Shown one piece after another: positions 9,181-18,425 of a DNA stretch of 61,673 bases. The position numbers were made by a program, and so were the translations under genes. Numbering within the stretch: position 1 is the stretch's first letter; every line of letters starts with the position of its first letter. This DNA comes from Alphaproteobacteria bacterium. Lineage in GTDB: Bacteria > Pseudomonadota > Alphaproteobacteria > UBA9655. The DNA is taken from positions 1 to 61,673 of the forward strand of contig JAGONT010000011.1 in the NCBI GenBank assembly GCA_017992885.1, in the 5' to 3' direction. The notes beneath the pieces were generated by a model. That model worked only from the letters and a program-made list of their open reading frames with translations, searched no databases and was not told the origin of the DNA.

Positions 9181-11721
9181 ATGCTTCGTTTTCTTACTTG
9201 GATAACCACTACTTTTTTTGCACTCGGCTTGATAGGGGCTGTTGGGGTATTGCTCGTTCTTTATTATTTTGGGAGAGGCCTTCCAGATTATGCACAGCTT
9301 GCAAAATATGAACCTCCTGTCGTGAGTCGTCTTTATGCAAGTGATGGGCGTCTTTTTGCAGAGTATGCGATGCAAAAACGTGTGTTTGTTCCTATTGAAG
9401 CCATTCCTCGCCGGGTGATACAAACATTTTTAGCCGCAGAAGATAAGAATTTTTATGAACATCCTGGGTTAGATTTCTTTGGAATTGTCAGGGCTGCCGT
9501 TGTTAACTTAAGCCAAATGGGAAAAAACAAACGTCCCATGGGAGCATCCACAATTACGCAACAGGTTGCAAAAAATCTTCTTCTTTCAAGCATTTCTAGG
9601 CAAACTTCCTATGAGCGAAAAATAAAAGAGGCTATTCTAGCTTTCCGTATAGAAAATGCGTTGAATAAAGATAGAATTCTAGAACTTTATATTAATGAGA
9701 TTTATTTAGGATCTGGGTCTTATGGTGTTGCCGCAGCGGCTCTTAATTATTTTAACAAGTCTCTAGACGAGTTGACAATTGCTGAATCGGCCTTTCTTGC
9801 AGGCCTTCCTAAAGCTCCCAGTAAATATAATCCTAAGCATAATTATGTTGCTGCTAAAACTCGACGCGATTGGGTGATTATGCGTATGTTTGAGGAAGGG
9901 ATTATTACCCGTGAAGAAGCTCTTGCAGCCAAAGCCGAACCCATTGAACTTAAGCGACCTGATCCCACACATGTGGTAAGAGCTGATTATTTTGCTGAAG
10001 AAGTGCGTCGCCACCTTATTTCTAAATACGGAGAATCTTCTCTTTATCAAGGGGGGTTAACCATTCGAACAACACTTGATCCACGACTTCAGAAAACAGC
10101 AGATTGGGCCTTACGAAAAGGGTTGATCACGTATGATCGTCGTCATGGATGGCGAGGTCCTTTGCAGCATGTAGACTTAAAGGATATAAATAAGGATAGA
10201 TGGCATACACAACTTACAGAAATTATGGAACCTCCCGGAGCTGGGCGATGGCAGTTAGCCATTGTTTTAAAGCTGACGGACAAAGGGGCCAATATTGGAC
10301 TTAAGTCTGGCGAAGAAGGATTCATTCCCTTTTCAGAACTAACATGGGCTCGAAAAAATGTGCTGCCTGTAAGGTCCTTACCAGGACAAGAAAATGTTCC
10401 TCAAGCTTATGTGGGCCCTCCTATCCAGCGACCAAGCGATGTTTTAAGCGTAGGAGATGTGGTTTTAGTAGAGACCATTCAAGGTAAAGAGAAAGACTAC
10501 AATCTTCAACAAATTCCTGCAGTAAGTGGTGCACTTGTCGTTATGGATGCACATACAGGGCGTATTTTAGCAATGACGGGAGGTTTTAGTTTTGAAGCCA
10601 GTCAATTTAATAGGGTGACTCAAGCTCTTCGTCAACCTGGTTCGGCTATTAAACCCTTTGTTTATTTAGCAGCCATGGAGCGGGGATTTTCGCCAGCAAC
10701 AATCGTCTCTGATTCACCTATTTCTATTGTTATGGGCCATGGTCTTGGAATTTATTCTCCGAAAAATGTAACGGCTAATTACTACGGAAGAGTTCCTCTT
10801 CGTATCGGACTTCAAAAATCTTTAAATATGATGACCATTCGTTTGGTCCATGAATATGTTGGAATGAAACCTGTTGCTAAGGTGATAGAAAAATTTGGGA
10901 TTATGGATCATGTTCCTATGCAGCTAGCAATGGCCCTAGGAGCAGGAGAAACGACTCTTTTGCGTCTTGCAACTGCCTATTCTATGTTAGCAAATGGAGG
11001 GAGAAGATTAGAGCCTACATTGATTGATCGTATTCAAGATCGCCATGGCAAAACAATTTTTGCAGCGGATACACGCCTGTGCGCAGGATGCAAAGATCAA
11101 CTTTGGCAAGATCAAACCCCTCCTGTGATTGATGATCTTCGAGAACAGATGGCAGATCCACGGAGTATCTATCAAGTAGCGTCTATGTTAGAGGGAGCTG
11201 TACGAGCGGGATCAGCTCAAAGAGCAAAGGTTTTAGAAAAAATTTTAGCCATCAAAACAGGAACAACGAATGAAGAAAGAGACGCTTGGACAGTAGCTTT
11301 TACACCAGATGGTCTTGTAGTTGGGCTTTATATAGGTTTTGATAACCCACAACCTTTAGGTCATATGGAAGGGGGCTCTCGGGTTGCGCTTCCTCCCATT
11401 GTAGACTTTCTTGGGAAAGCTCTTGAAGAGGTTCCTAGTAAGCCTTTTAAAGTACCTGCCGGTATGAAGCTTGTGCGCATGAAGGAGATGACGGGTCAAA
11501 CTGCCCAGGCAGGGGATCATGGCGTTATTTACGAAGCTTTGAAAGCTAATCAAACTCTGAGTAGCCAGCCCCCGCCTTTTTCTTCCGAGGAAAGTTATTT
11601 AAGGCCTGTTGATGCCTATCCAAGATCTTCTTATGAAACTCCTATGAACCCTCCGTCTCCTTACGCTCCTGCACCATCTCCAGCAACGCAGCCTATGACG
11701 GGAACAGGGGGACTTTATTAA
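9181..11721 (+). CDS. mrcA: penicillin-binding protein 1A, bifunctional
   Basis: A bifunctional peptidoglycan synthase: glycosyltransferase (GT51) then transpeptidase. I choose the ATG at 9181, which starts just before the single membrane helix, over a TTG 21 codons upstream. GT51 signatures are EDKNFYEHPG and GASTITQQVAKN. The transpeptidase has the SxxK serine in GSAIKPF, SxN-type residues in KSLNMMT and the KTGTTNE box. An OB-like insertion lies between the two catalytic domains, as in the proteobacterial family. The proline-rich last 40 residues are low complexity. It acts at the inner membrane. An LpoA-like lipoprotein gene lies far away at 27.8 kb. Confidence 0.95.
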   Translation: MLRFLTWITTTFFALGLIGAVGVLLVLYYFGRGLPDYAQLAKYEPPVVSRLYASDGRLFAEYAMQKRVFVPIEAIPRRVIQTFLAAEDKNFYEHPGLDFFGIVRAAVVNLSQMGKNKRPMGASTITQQVAKNLLLSSISRQTSYERKIKEAILAFRIENALNKDRILELYINEIYLGSGSYGVAAAALNYFNKSLDELTIAESAFLAGLPKAPSKYNPKHNYVAAKTRRDWVIMRMFEEGIITREEALAAKAEPIELKRPDPTHVVRADYFAEEVRRHLISKYGESSLYQGGLTIRTTLDPRLQKTADWALRKGLITYDRRHGWRGPLQHVDLKDINKDRWHTQLTEIMEPPGAGRWQLAIVLKLTDKGANIGLKSGEEGFIPFSELTWARKNVLPVRSLPGQENVPQAYVGPPIQRPSDVLSVGDVVLVETIQGKEKDYNLQQIPAVSGALVVMDAHTGRILAMTGGFSFEASQFNRVTQALRQPGSAIKPFVYLAAMERGFSPATIVSDSPISIVMGHGLGIYSPKNVTANYYGRVPLRIGLQKSLNMMTIRLVHEYVGMKPVAKVIEKFGIMDHVPMQLAMALGAGETTLLRLATAYSMLANGGRRLEPTLIDRIQDRHGKTIFAADTRLCAGCKDQLWQDQTPPVIDDLREQMADPRSIYQVASMLEGAVRAGSAQRAKVLEKILAIKTGTTNEERDAWTVAFTPDGLVVGLYIGFDNPQPLGHMEGGSRVALPPIVDFLGKALEEVPSKPFKVPAGMKLVRMKEMTGQTAQAGDHGVIYEALKANQTLSSQPPPFSSEESYLRPVDAYPRSSYETPMNPPSPYAPAPSPATQPMTGTGGLY

Positions 11722-11774
11722 TTACTTTTGAAAATTTATTTAGATAAAAATAAGAATTTAAGGTAGCATATGCC

Positions 11775-12167
11775 GTGTACACAAAGACAACCCATCAAAT
11801 TTGCGTAACTGTGGAGCCTCTTTTTTTAGAGGATCAATCTCTGCCCTTAAGTAATCATTATGTATGGGCTTATCAAATATGGATTGAAAATCAAGGACAA
11901 AAAACGGTTCAACTTCTCTCACGTATTTGGCGTATTACCGATGGGAATGGTGTTCGTCATGAAATTAGAGGAGAAGGAGTGGTCGGAGAAAAACCTGTGC
12001 TCGCACCGGGAGAAAGTTATCATTATACGAGCGGGTCTCCTCTTTCTACACCTTCAGGACTGATGGAGGGAAGTTATGGCATGAAAACCCAAGAAGGTGA
12101 GAGCTTTGATGTGGAGATTCCTGCTTTTTCCTTGGATAGCCCCTATGAAACTGCAGTCGTACATTAA
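11775..12167 (+). CDS. apaG: ApaG family protein
   Basis: A 130-residue ApaG protein with a fibronectin-like beta fold. Recognisable blocks are VWAYQIWIENQG near residue 29, LLSRIWRITDGNG near 43, the GEGVVGEKPVLAPGESY stretch near 62, and YTSGSPLSTPSGLMEGSY near 80. The frame starts with GTG at 11775; the nearby ATG at 11770 is in another frame. It lies 53 bases after pbpA on the same strand. The molecular role of ApaG is not firmly established; the family is linked to Mg2+/Co2+ phenotypes in enterics. Confidence 0.93.
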   Translation: MYTKTTHQICVTVEPLFLEDQSLPLSNHYVWAYQIWIENQGQKTVQLLSRIWRITDGNGVRHEIRGEGVVGEKPVLAPGESYHYTSGSPLSTPSGLMEGSYGMKTQEGESFDVEIPAFSLDSPYETAVVH

Positions 12168-12298
12168 CGATAAAGCTCGGTCTCTTAAGGAATATACCCA
12201 TTGAACGTTGTTCCCTACCGATATGTGGATTAGCTCTGGTCATCCTTTATGGCCACAGAAAGAGTGGAGAGAGATGAAGCTCGTCGAATTTGATTATA

Positions 12299-13903
12299 TC
12301 ACATATTGACATAATGGGGACCAGATCCCCCTTCAGGAGGCGTCCACGTGATATTTTGCGTAGGGTCTTTGATGTCACAGGCTTTGCATTGAAGACAATT
12401 TTTCCCATTGATTTGCAGATGTAAGCCCTGACTTGTCTCAAGAAGTTCATAGACAAATGCAGGGCAATAACGACCTTCAGGAAAGTCAAAGATGGCCTGA
12501 TTCACTGAAATCACTTTTTGAGGATCTTTTAAATGCAAGAAATTTGGTTGGCTTTCGCTATAATAGAGGTTTGAAAGATAAAGGGATGAAAGGCGGTCAA
12601 ACGTAATTTTTCCGTCGGGTTTTGGATAAGTGATTTTATCACTTTCCTTGGCAGGCTTAAGCTGCTTATCATCTCCTTTATTTTGAAGGGTCCACGGGCT
12701 TTTACCATGGGTGATGTAGGTTTCAAAAGCAGCATTTATTAATCCCATCCACAGGCCTTTTTTTAATCCAGGGCGAATATTGCGCACCTTATACAGCTCT
12801 TTGTAAACCCAGCTTTCTTGTAATTTTTTTTGATAGGCGTAAGGTTTTCTTTCGATGAGGTGTTCATAGAGTGCGTCAGCAGCAACCATTCCCGATTTAA
12901 GAGCCGTATGGGATCCTTTAAGCTTAGGAACATTCAAAAATCCTGCAGCGCATCCAATTAAAGATCCTCCTGGAAATTCGAGTTTAGGAATTGATTGATA
13001 TCCTCCTTCATTTAAGCACCGAGCTCCATAGGAGAGTCGGCGCCCCCCTTCAAGCAGCTGACGAAAGAAAGGATGGGTTTTAAACTTCTGAAATTCTTCA
13101 AAAGGACTAAGGTACGGGTTTTGGTAGTCAAGACCAATGACAAATCCAATAAGCACCTGGTTATTATTCAAGTGATAGAGAAATGAGCCTCCATAGGTTT
13201 GGGTGTCCAAAGGCCATCCAACCGTATGAATAACCTGACCTGGATTACTTTTTGCAGATTCAATTTCCCAAATCTCTTTAATCCCTAACCCATAGGTTTG
13301 GGGATTGGACGTCGCATCCAGCTGGAATTTCTTAATGATTTCTTGAGTTAAAAAACCTCTGCACCCTTCCGCTAAGAGCGTCATTTTTCCTAAAATGTTA
13401 ACACCTGGCTCAAAATGGGGTGTAGGATTTAAGTCCTGATCAAGGCCACGCGATCCGGTTTTCACCCCAATGAGTTCTTCCTCTTCATTGAAAAGGCAGT
13501 GGGCAGCCGTAAACCCTGGGTAAATTTCAACCCCCAACATTATAGCTTGTTCTGCCAACCACTGACAAAGGGCTCCCAGACTGGCAACATAGTTTCCCTT
13601 ATTCTGCATCTGCGGTGGTGTGGGGAGAGGTATGGCCTTGGAGGCAGTGAGCCAGAGAAATTTATCTTTACAGACAGGCGTGAACAAAGGGGCGCCTCGC
13701 TTTTGCCAATCTGGAAAAAGTTCATTAAGAGCCCGAGGTTCAATGACAGCGCCTGAAAGAATATGACTTCCCACTTCTGCTCCCTTTTCAAGGACACACA
13801 CCTTTAACGTTGAGTCGAGTTGTTTGAGTCGAATGGCAGATCCTAATCCCGCAGGACCTGCACCTACAATGACAACATCATAGGCTAAGTCTTCTTCGCT
13901 CAT
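12299..13903 (-). CDS. electron transfer flavoprotein-ubiquinone oxidoreductase
   Basis: ETF-QO passes electrons from reduced ETF (fatty acid and amino acid dehydrogenases) to ubiquinone at the inner membrane. The 534-residue protein has an N-terminal FAD dinucleotide site VVIVGAGPAGLG near residue 10, the LEKGAEVGSHILSGAV block, and a C-terminal iron-sulfur domain with cysteines in GRYCPA and NCLQCKACDIKDP. The C-terminal TWTPPEGGSGP motif is typical. Its start codon overlaps the stop of the upstream sensor kinase by ATGA, so the two are translationally coupled, an unusual pairing. No etfAB genes are in this window. Confidence 0.94.
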   Translation of the reverse strand: MSEEDLAYDVVIVGAGPAGLGSAIRLKQLDSTLKVCVLEKGAEVGSHILSGAVIEPRALNELFPDWQKRGAPLFTPVCKDKFLWLTASKAIPLPTPPQMQNKGNYVASLGALCQWLAEQAIMLGVEIYPGFTAAHCLFNEEEELIGVKTGSRGLDQDLNPTPHFEPGVNILGKMTLLAEGCRGFLTQEIIKKFQLDATSNPQTYGLGIKEIWEIESAKSNPGQVIHTVGWPLDTQTYGGSFLYHLNNNQVLIGFVIGLDYQNPYLSPFEEFQKFKTHPFFRQLLEGGRRLSYGARCLNEGGYQSIPKLEFPGGSLIGCAAGFLNVPKLKGSHTALKSGMVAADALYEHLIERKPYAYQKKLQESWVYKELYKVRNIRPGLKKGLWMGLINAAFETYITHGKSPWTLQNKGDDKQLKPAKESDKITYPKPDGKITFDRLSSLYLSNLYYSESQPNFLHLKDPQKVISVNQAIFDFPEGRYCPAFVYELLETSQGLHLQINGKNCLQCKACDIKDPTQNITWTPPEGGSGPHYVNM

Positions 13904-16029
13904 AAGGCCCTCAAAGGCAGCTCAATAATAAATCGAGAATACTGTCCAACTTTACTTTCCACAGTCATTTTACCGTGATGTTGATGAGTAATGATATCAT
14001 AGCTCAGCGAAAGACCTAACCCTGTTCCTTTCCCAGGATCTTTCGTTGTAAAGAAAGGATCAAATATTTTTTTAATGAATGTGGGGTTGATTCCTGGTCC
14101 GTTGTCTTCAAAAATGATTTCAACATTTTTTCCTTTGTTCCGCGTTGTCACAACTAACTCAGGAATATAAGCAGAACCAAGAACGCTTTTTTTCTCCATC
14201 ATGGCAAAACAAGCATTATTAACAATGTTCAAAAAAACACGAAATAAGTCTTGTTCAGATCCCTCGAAACTGGCGAGAATTTGGTCAAAATTTTTAATAA
14301 TTTTTACCGTGAAATTCTTTTCTTTTCCTTGAAAACCGATAGAAGCGAGTTCGATAGCACCACTTAACAGTTTATTGAGATTAAAAGAGGTGATTTCTCC
14401 CGTGCTTCCTCGAGCATGGGCCAGCATTCCTCTTACGATGGAATCAGCTCTTTCTGCATGTTCGTATGTTTTACTGATGTTGTTCTCAATTTGTGAGATG
14501 AACTCGGACATATGAGGGTTTTTTTCTTTTAATTCTTGTAAATATTCAAGAGAAAGGTCTGAGAAATTAATAATGAAATTAAGGGGATTTTTTATTTCAT
14601 GGGCGATCCCTGCCATTAAGGCGCCTAGACTTGCCAACTTTTCTTGCACAATCATTTGATCTTGTGCCTTTTTAAGGTTGGTTAAGGTTTGTTTAAGTTG
14701 GATATTCTTTTGTTGGAGCTGCTTTGTGCGCACGTTTACGCGATTTTCCAAATTTGTCAAAAGGCTCCTGTTTTCTGCAAAAATGCGGGAGATAATATCA
14801 AACCAAGGGCGCCATCGAGCGGGAAGATTTTGAAGTGTGCTTTTCAGGCCTTGGTTTTCCTTTTCAATATGGTCAACGAGTTTTTGGGCAGGGGAGATAA
14901 AATCACGAATAACCATAAGATATCCTACACCCACGACGAAGATAAGGACCAAAGTGATGACTAAAATATCTTGTAGAGCATCATAAAAGACTTCTTTAAA
15001 AAGTTCTGATTCTGATCCTAAGTAAACAACGTACCAAGGAGCATCATGTAAGTCTTTGATATAAATAAGTGAAGAGTAATTAAATGAAAACCATTCAGAG
15101 GGCATAGCGATCTGCTGGTCTAGACGATGAATAATCTCTGGGGACACAAGTTGTTCCAAGTGAGGAATGTGTTGAGAAGTTTCAGGTTGAAAATCGATAC
15201 CGTTCATCCCCAAGATTTGATGTTCTTTATTGATAAGGAGAAGGGAACCTTTGAGCGTATCAAGTCGTTTCATCATTCTGTTAAGCTCTGTCACACTGAG
15301 ATCTAAAGAAATAGTCCCAAGAAATTGATTGTTATCATAAATTGGAGAAGAGTTTGTGACGACAATCCCTTTTTGATAAGGATTTTCATATTCAGATCCA
15401 TCTTGATAGGCGGGTGTCCAAAAATTAAGTCGATGGGGGTTATTCTTAGGCAGGGCATTTTGAAAGAAGGCTTTTTCTTCAACAGCCTTATGATATTCAT
15501 TAACAGGTAAGGGAACCCAGGGATAAAGATTCTGAAAATGATTTTTGGACGTATAATAAATCCAAACAGCACCACGATTATTTTTTAAGGCAACATCAAA
15601 AAGAATATTGAGAAAAAGAGCCATGTTAACTTCAATTTTTAAATTTTCAGAGAAGTTTTCCAGAGATCCTAAGCCTATTAAATTACCAAAATTTGATTTA
15701 TCGAGCTTTAAATCCTTCGCATCCAAATAATAATATTTTTTATTTTCATCTTCTTTTAAATAAGAAAACAAAGGGGAATGAGTCCCAAAATTTTTGATAT
15801 ATATAAGATCGCTTTCAGCTATCGTTTTAAGACCATTCACATAGCCTTTAACCGTTCGAACACGGAGATTTATATTAAAAGTGTGTTCATCAAGTCGATT
15901 CTTCAGGTCTGTCAGGACAAGATGCTGATTATGCTTGTATTGGAAATATTCAATTCCCAAAGTAATGAAGATCAGGGCGATTCCTGTCAAATAGACAATT
16001 CGATTATAGCCGCGTCGAAAGGAATTCAT
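13900..16029 (-). CDS. membrane sensor histidine kinase with extracytoplasmic sensor domain
   Basis: A 709-residue sensor kinase. A membrane helix at about residues 12-30 is followed by a large periplasmic region (about 35-345) of double-Cache character, with SPIYDNNQFLGTISLDLSV typical of such domains, then a second helix near 350-375. A coiled coil near 410-465 leads to the kinase core. The phospho-acceptor box is GIAHEIKNPLNF, the N box is FLNIVNNACFAMM, and the G boxes are EDNGPGI and GKGTGLGLSLSYDI. All catalytic motifs are intact. No response regulator gene is adjacent. It overlaps the ETF-QO gene by four bases, suggesting that the sensed ligand may relate to catabolism feeding ETF (inference). 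Confidence 0.92.
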   Translation of the reverse strand: MNSFRRGYNRIVYLTGIALIFITLGIEYFQYKHNQHLVLTDLKNRLDEHTFNINLRVRTVKGYVNGLKTIAESDLIYIKNFGTHSPLFSYLKEDENKKYYYLDAKDLKLDKSNFGNLIGLGSLENFSENLKIEVNMALFLNILFDVALKNNRGAVWIYYTSKNHFQNLYPWVPLPVNEYHKAVEEKAFFQNALPKNNPHRLNFWTPAYQDGSEYENPYQKGIVVTNSSPIYDNNQFLGTISLDLSVTELNRMMKRLDTLKGSLLLINKEHQILGMNGIDFQPETSQHIPHLEQLVSPEIIHRLDQQIAMPSEWFSFNYSSLIYIKDLHDAPWYVVYLGSESELFKEVFYDALQDILVITLVLIFVVGVGYLMVIRDFISPAQKLVDHIEKENQGLKSTLQNLPARWRPWFDIISRIFAENRSLLTNLENRVNVRTKQLQQKNIQLKQTLTNLKKAQDQMIVQEKLASLGALMAGIAHEIKNPLNFIINFSDLSLEYLQELKEKNPHMSEFISQIENNISKTYEHAERADSIVRGMLAHARGSTGEITSFNLNKLLSGAIELASIGFQGKEKNFTVKIIKNFDQILASFEGSEQDLFRVFLNIVNNACFAMMEKKSVLGSAYIPELVVTTRNKGKNVEIIFEDNGPGINPTFIKKIFDPFFTTKDPGKGTGLGLSLSYDIITHQHHGKMTVESKVGQYSRFIIELPLRAL

Positions 16030-16073
16030 TTTTTATGCTTTCTTACAGAAAGTCCTTTTTTTCTCCCTTGATC

Positions 16074-16547
16074 TTAACAAATTTCAGGATATTCGCTACG
16101 TAACTTTTCAAAAAATTTTAAAAGAAGGCGGGCGCATTGTCGTTCTTCAATACCACCGATGATTTCAGGAGCGTGATGACAGGAAGGAGCATTAAAGATT
16201 CGAGCTCCATGATCGACACCCCCTCCTTTGGGATCATACGCCCCAAAATAAAGACGACGTAAACGGGCAAAACTGATTGCTTGAGCGCACATAGGACAAG
16301 GTTCGAGTGTTACATAAATATCGCAATCTTCGAGTCGTTCCTTTTGTTTTATAAGGCACGCTTGCTGAATAACTAAAATCTCAGCATGAGCAATAGGGTT
16401 CATACGTGCTCTCATCTGATTATAGGAAGTAGCGATGACTTTTCCTGAAAGAACGTCGACTATGACAGCTCCAACAGGCACTTCTTTCTCAGAAAAGGCC
16501 TTTTCAGCTTGTTGAAGTGCGTGTGTCATTGGCTTTATTATCCGCAT
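16074..16547 (-). CDS. tadA: tRNA adenosine(34) deaminase
   Basis: TadA deaminates A34 to inosine in tRNA-Arg(ACG). The zinc deaminase motif HAEILVIQQA and the PCPMCAQAI cysteines are present, with the catalytic Glu in HAE. I start the gene at 16547 (MRIIKPMTHALQQAEKAF), giving 157 residues. The open frame runs 50 codons further upstream but would cover the divergent fumC start. The 48 bases between tadA and fumC must hold both promoters. The neighbour fumC is divergent. Confidence 0.93.
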   Translation of the reverse strand: MRIIKPMTHALQQAEKAFSEKEVPVGAVIVDVLSGKVIATSYNQMRARMNPIAHAEILVIQQACLIKQKERLEDCDIYVTLEPCPMCAQAISFARLRRLYFGAYDPKGGGVDHGARIFNAPSCHHAPEIIGGIEERQCARLLLKFFEKLRSEYPEIC

Positions 16548-16595
16548 GTGGCATAAATTACCGTTAAACCCTGCTTTCAGCAATGGAGACTTTCT

Positions 16596-18008
16596 ATGGT
16601 TGTAAAAAACGCCACGCGTCAAGAAACAGATAGTTTTGGAGCTATTGCTGTTCCCGCTGATAAATATTGGGGAGCTCAAACAGAAAGGTCGCTGCAAAAT
16701 TTTCGTATTGGAATTGAAACTATGCCCTTGCCTCTTATTCGGGCTTTAGGACTTCAAAAAAAAGCGGCGGCTCTAGTGAATCGAGATCTCGGCGAACTTG
16801 ACCCTGTTCTGAGTGAAGCTATTGTCAAAGCAGCTGACGAGGTTGCAGAAGGAAAGCTTGATGAGCACTTCCCTCTCGTCGTGTGGCAAACAGGATCAGG
16901 AACGCAAACAAATATGAATGCCAATGAAGTTATTGCCAATAGAGCCATTGAATTTTTAGGGGGAAAAATAGGATCAAAAAAACCTGTTCACCCTAATGAT
17001 CATGTTAACCAAGGGCAATCTTCCAATGATACGTTTCCAACGGTTATGCACATGTCATCGGCGCTTGAAATTCATCGTCTTCTTTTGCCTGCCCTAGAAG
17101 GACTTTATAAGGCTTTAAAAGACAAAGAAGTTGCTTTTAAGACCATTATTAAAATTGGCAGAACCCATCTTCAAGATGCAACACCTATGACCTTAGGACA
17201 AGAATTTTCCGGCTATGCAACTCAAATTAAAATGGGAATTCAACGTATTAAAAATACATTGCCCCATCTTTATGAATTAGCTCAAGGCGGAACAGCTGTA
17301 GGAACGGGTTTAAACACAAACCCTAAATTTGCTAAAGTCTTTGCCCAAAAAATTGCGGAACTTACGGGATTACCTTTTGTCAGTGCCGCCAACAAATTTG
17401 AGGCTCTTGCTTCTGAAGATACCCTTGTTGAGGTTTCTGGAGCTTTGAATACAGTGGCGGTTTCCTTAATGAAAATTGCCAATGATATTCGTCTATTGGG
17501 ATCTGGACCCCGGTGTGGACTTGGTGAGCTGATCTTACCTGAAAATGAGCCGGGATCTTCTATTATGCCAGGGAAGGTGAACCCCACTCAATGTGAATCC
17601 TTGACCATGGTTGCTGCTCAAGTGATGGGAAACCATGTAACAGTCAGTATTGCGGGATCTAATGGGCAGTTAGAATTAAATGTCTTTAAACCTGTGATGA
17701 TTTATAACGTGATTCAATCGATTCGTTTGCTTGGAGATGGCGTTCGAAGTTTTACGGAAAAATGTGTTGTGGGAATTCGTGTGAATGAAACGCGTATTCA
17801 AGAGTTTCTTTATCAATCTCTGATGCTGGTGACAGCTCTAAATCCCCACATTGGGTATGATAAGGCTGCAGAAATTGCTAAAAAAGCCCATCTGGAGCAT
17901 AAGACGCTTTTAGAAGCTGCCCTTGATCTTCAGTATTTGACGGAAGAGGAGTATCGTGCCTGGGTAAGACCTGAGCTTATGGTGAGAAATAATGGATCTG
18001 AATCCTGA
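16596..18008 (+). CDS. fumC: class II fumarate hydratase
   Basis: FumC interconverts fumarate and malate in the TCA cycle. The 470-residue protein has the class II signatures [12 protein letters not shown] near residue 108, [14 protein letters not shown] near 136, the TAVGTGLN block near 231 and the [11 protein letters not shown] superfamily signature near 321. All catalytic segments are complete. The gene overlaps the downstream ribbon-helix-helix gene by 17 bases, an arrangement common in alphaproteobacteria. A decayed partial second copy of fumC lies 2 kb downstream at 19967-20112. Confidence 0.97.
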   Translation: MVVKNATRQETDSFGAIAVPADKYWGAQTERSLQNFRIGIETMPLPLIRALGLQKKAAALVNRDLGELDPVLSEAIVKAADEVAEGKLDEHFPLVVWQTGSGTQTNMNANEVIANRAIEFLGGKIGSKKPVHPNDHVNQGQSSNDTFPTVMHMSSALEIHRLLLPALEGLYKALKDKEVAFKTIIKIGRTHLQDATPMTLGQEFSGYATQIKMGIQRIKNTLPHLYELAQGGTAVGTGLNTNPKFAKVFAQKIAELTGLPFVSAANKFEALASEDTLVEVSGALNTVAVSLMKIANDIRLLGSGPRCGLGELILPENEPGSSIMPGKVNPTQCESLTMVAAQVMGNHVTVSIAGSNGQLELNVFKPVMIYNVIQSIRLLGDGVRSFTEKCVVGIRVNETRIQEFLYQSLMLVTALNPHIGYDKAAEIAKKAHLEHKTLLEAALDLQYLTEEEYRAWVRPELMVRNNGSES

Positions 18009-18228
18009 AGGAGCCCTCTTTCAAAAGAAATCAGTCACTCTTCATGGACATAAGACCAGTGTGTCTCTCGAAAAAGCTTTTTGGTGTGCTTTGACAGAAT
18101 TAGCCAAAGCGCAAAATCTACCCTTAAGTCAACTGATTAAGGATATTGATGAAAAACGGCATGGGAGCCTTGCAAGTGCTCTTCGTCTGTATGCTTTGGC
18201 CTATGCGTTGAAGCAATCAGCTCTGTAA
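17992..18228 (+). CDS. ribbon-helix-helix domain protein
   Basis: A 78-residue protein with a ribbon-helix-helix fold of the RHH_4 type: a short strand [11 protein letters not shown] followed by two helices ([15 protein letters not shown] and [17 protein letters not shown]). Such genes often follow fumC in alphaproteobacteria. The ATG at 17992 lies inside the end of fumC (17-base overlap), implying translational coupling. A DNA-binding role is inferred from the fold; target unknown. Confidence 0.8.
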   Translation: MDLNPEGALFQKKSVTLHGHKTSVSLEKAFWCALTELAKAQNLPLSQLIKDIDEKRHGSLASALRLYALAYALKQSAL

Positions 18229-18425
18229 GCTTTAAACGAATTCAATCGCGTATCCACCCAAATAACTATGGTCAGGCACATTATTTTTTAAGCTAAAGAT
18301 AGTTACTTCTCTGTCAAGTTTTTTAAAATATTTAAGAGAAAAGTTCTTTACAAACCACAAACGATTTCTTACATAAATATTATAATAATAAATTGAATTA
18401 AACCATATTGATGAAAGGTAATGTT

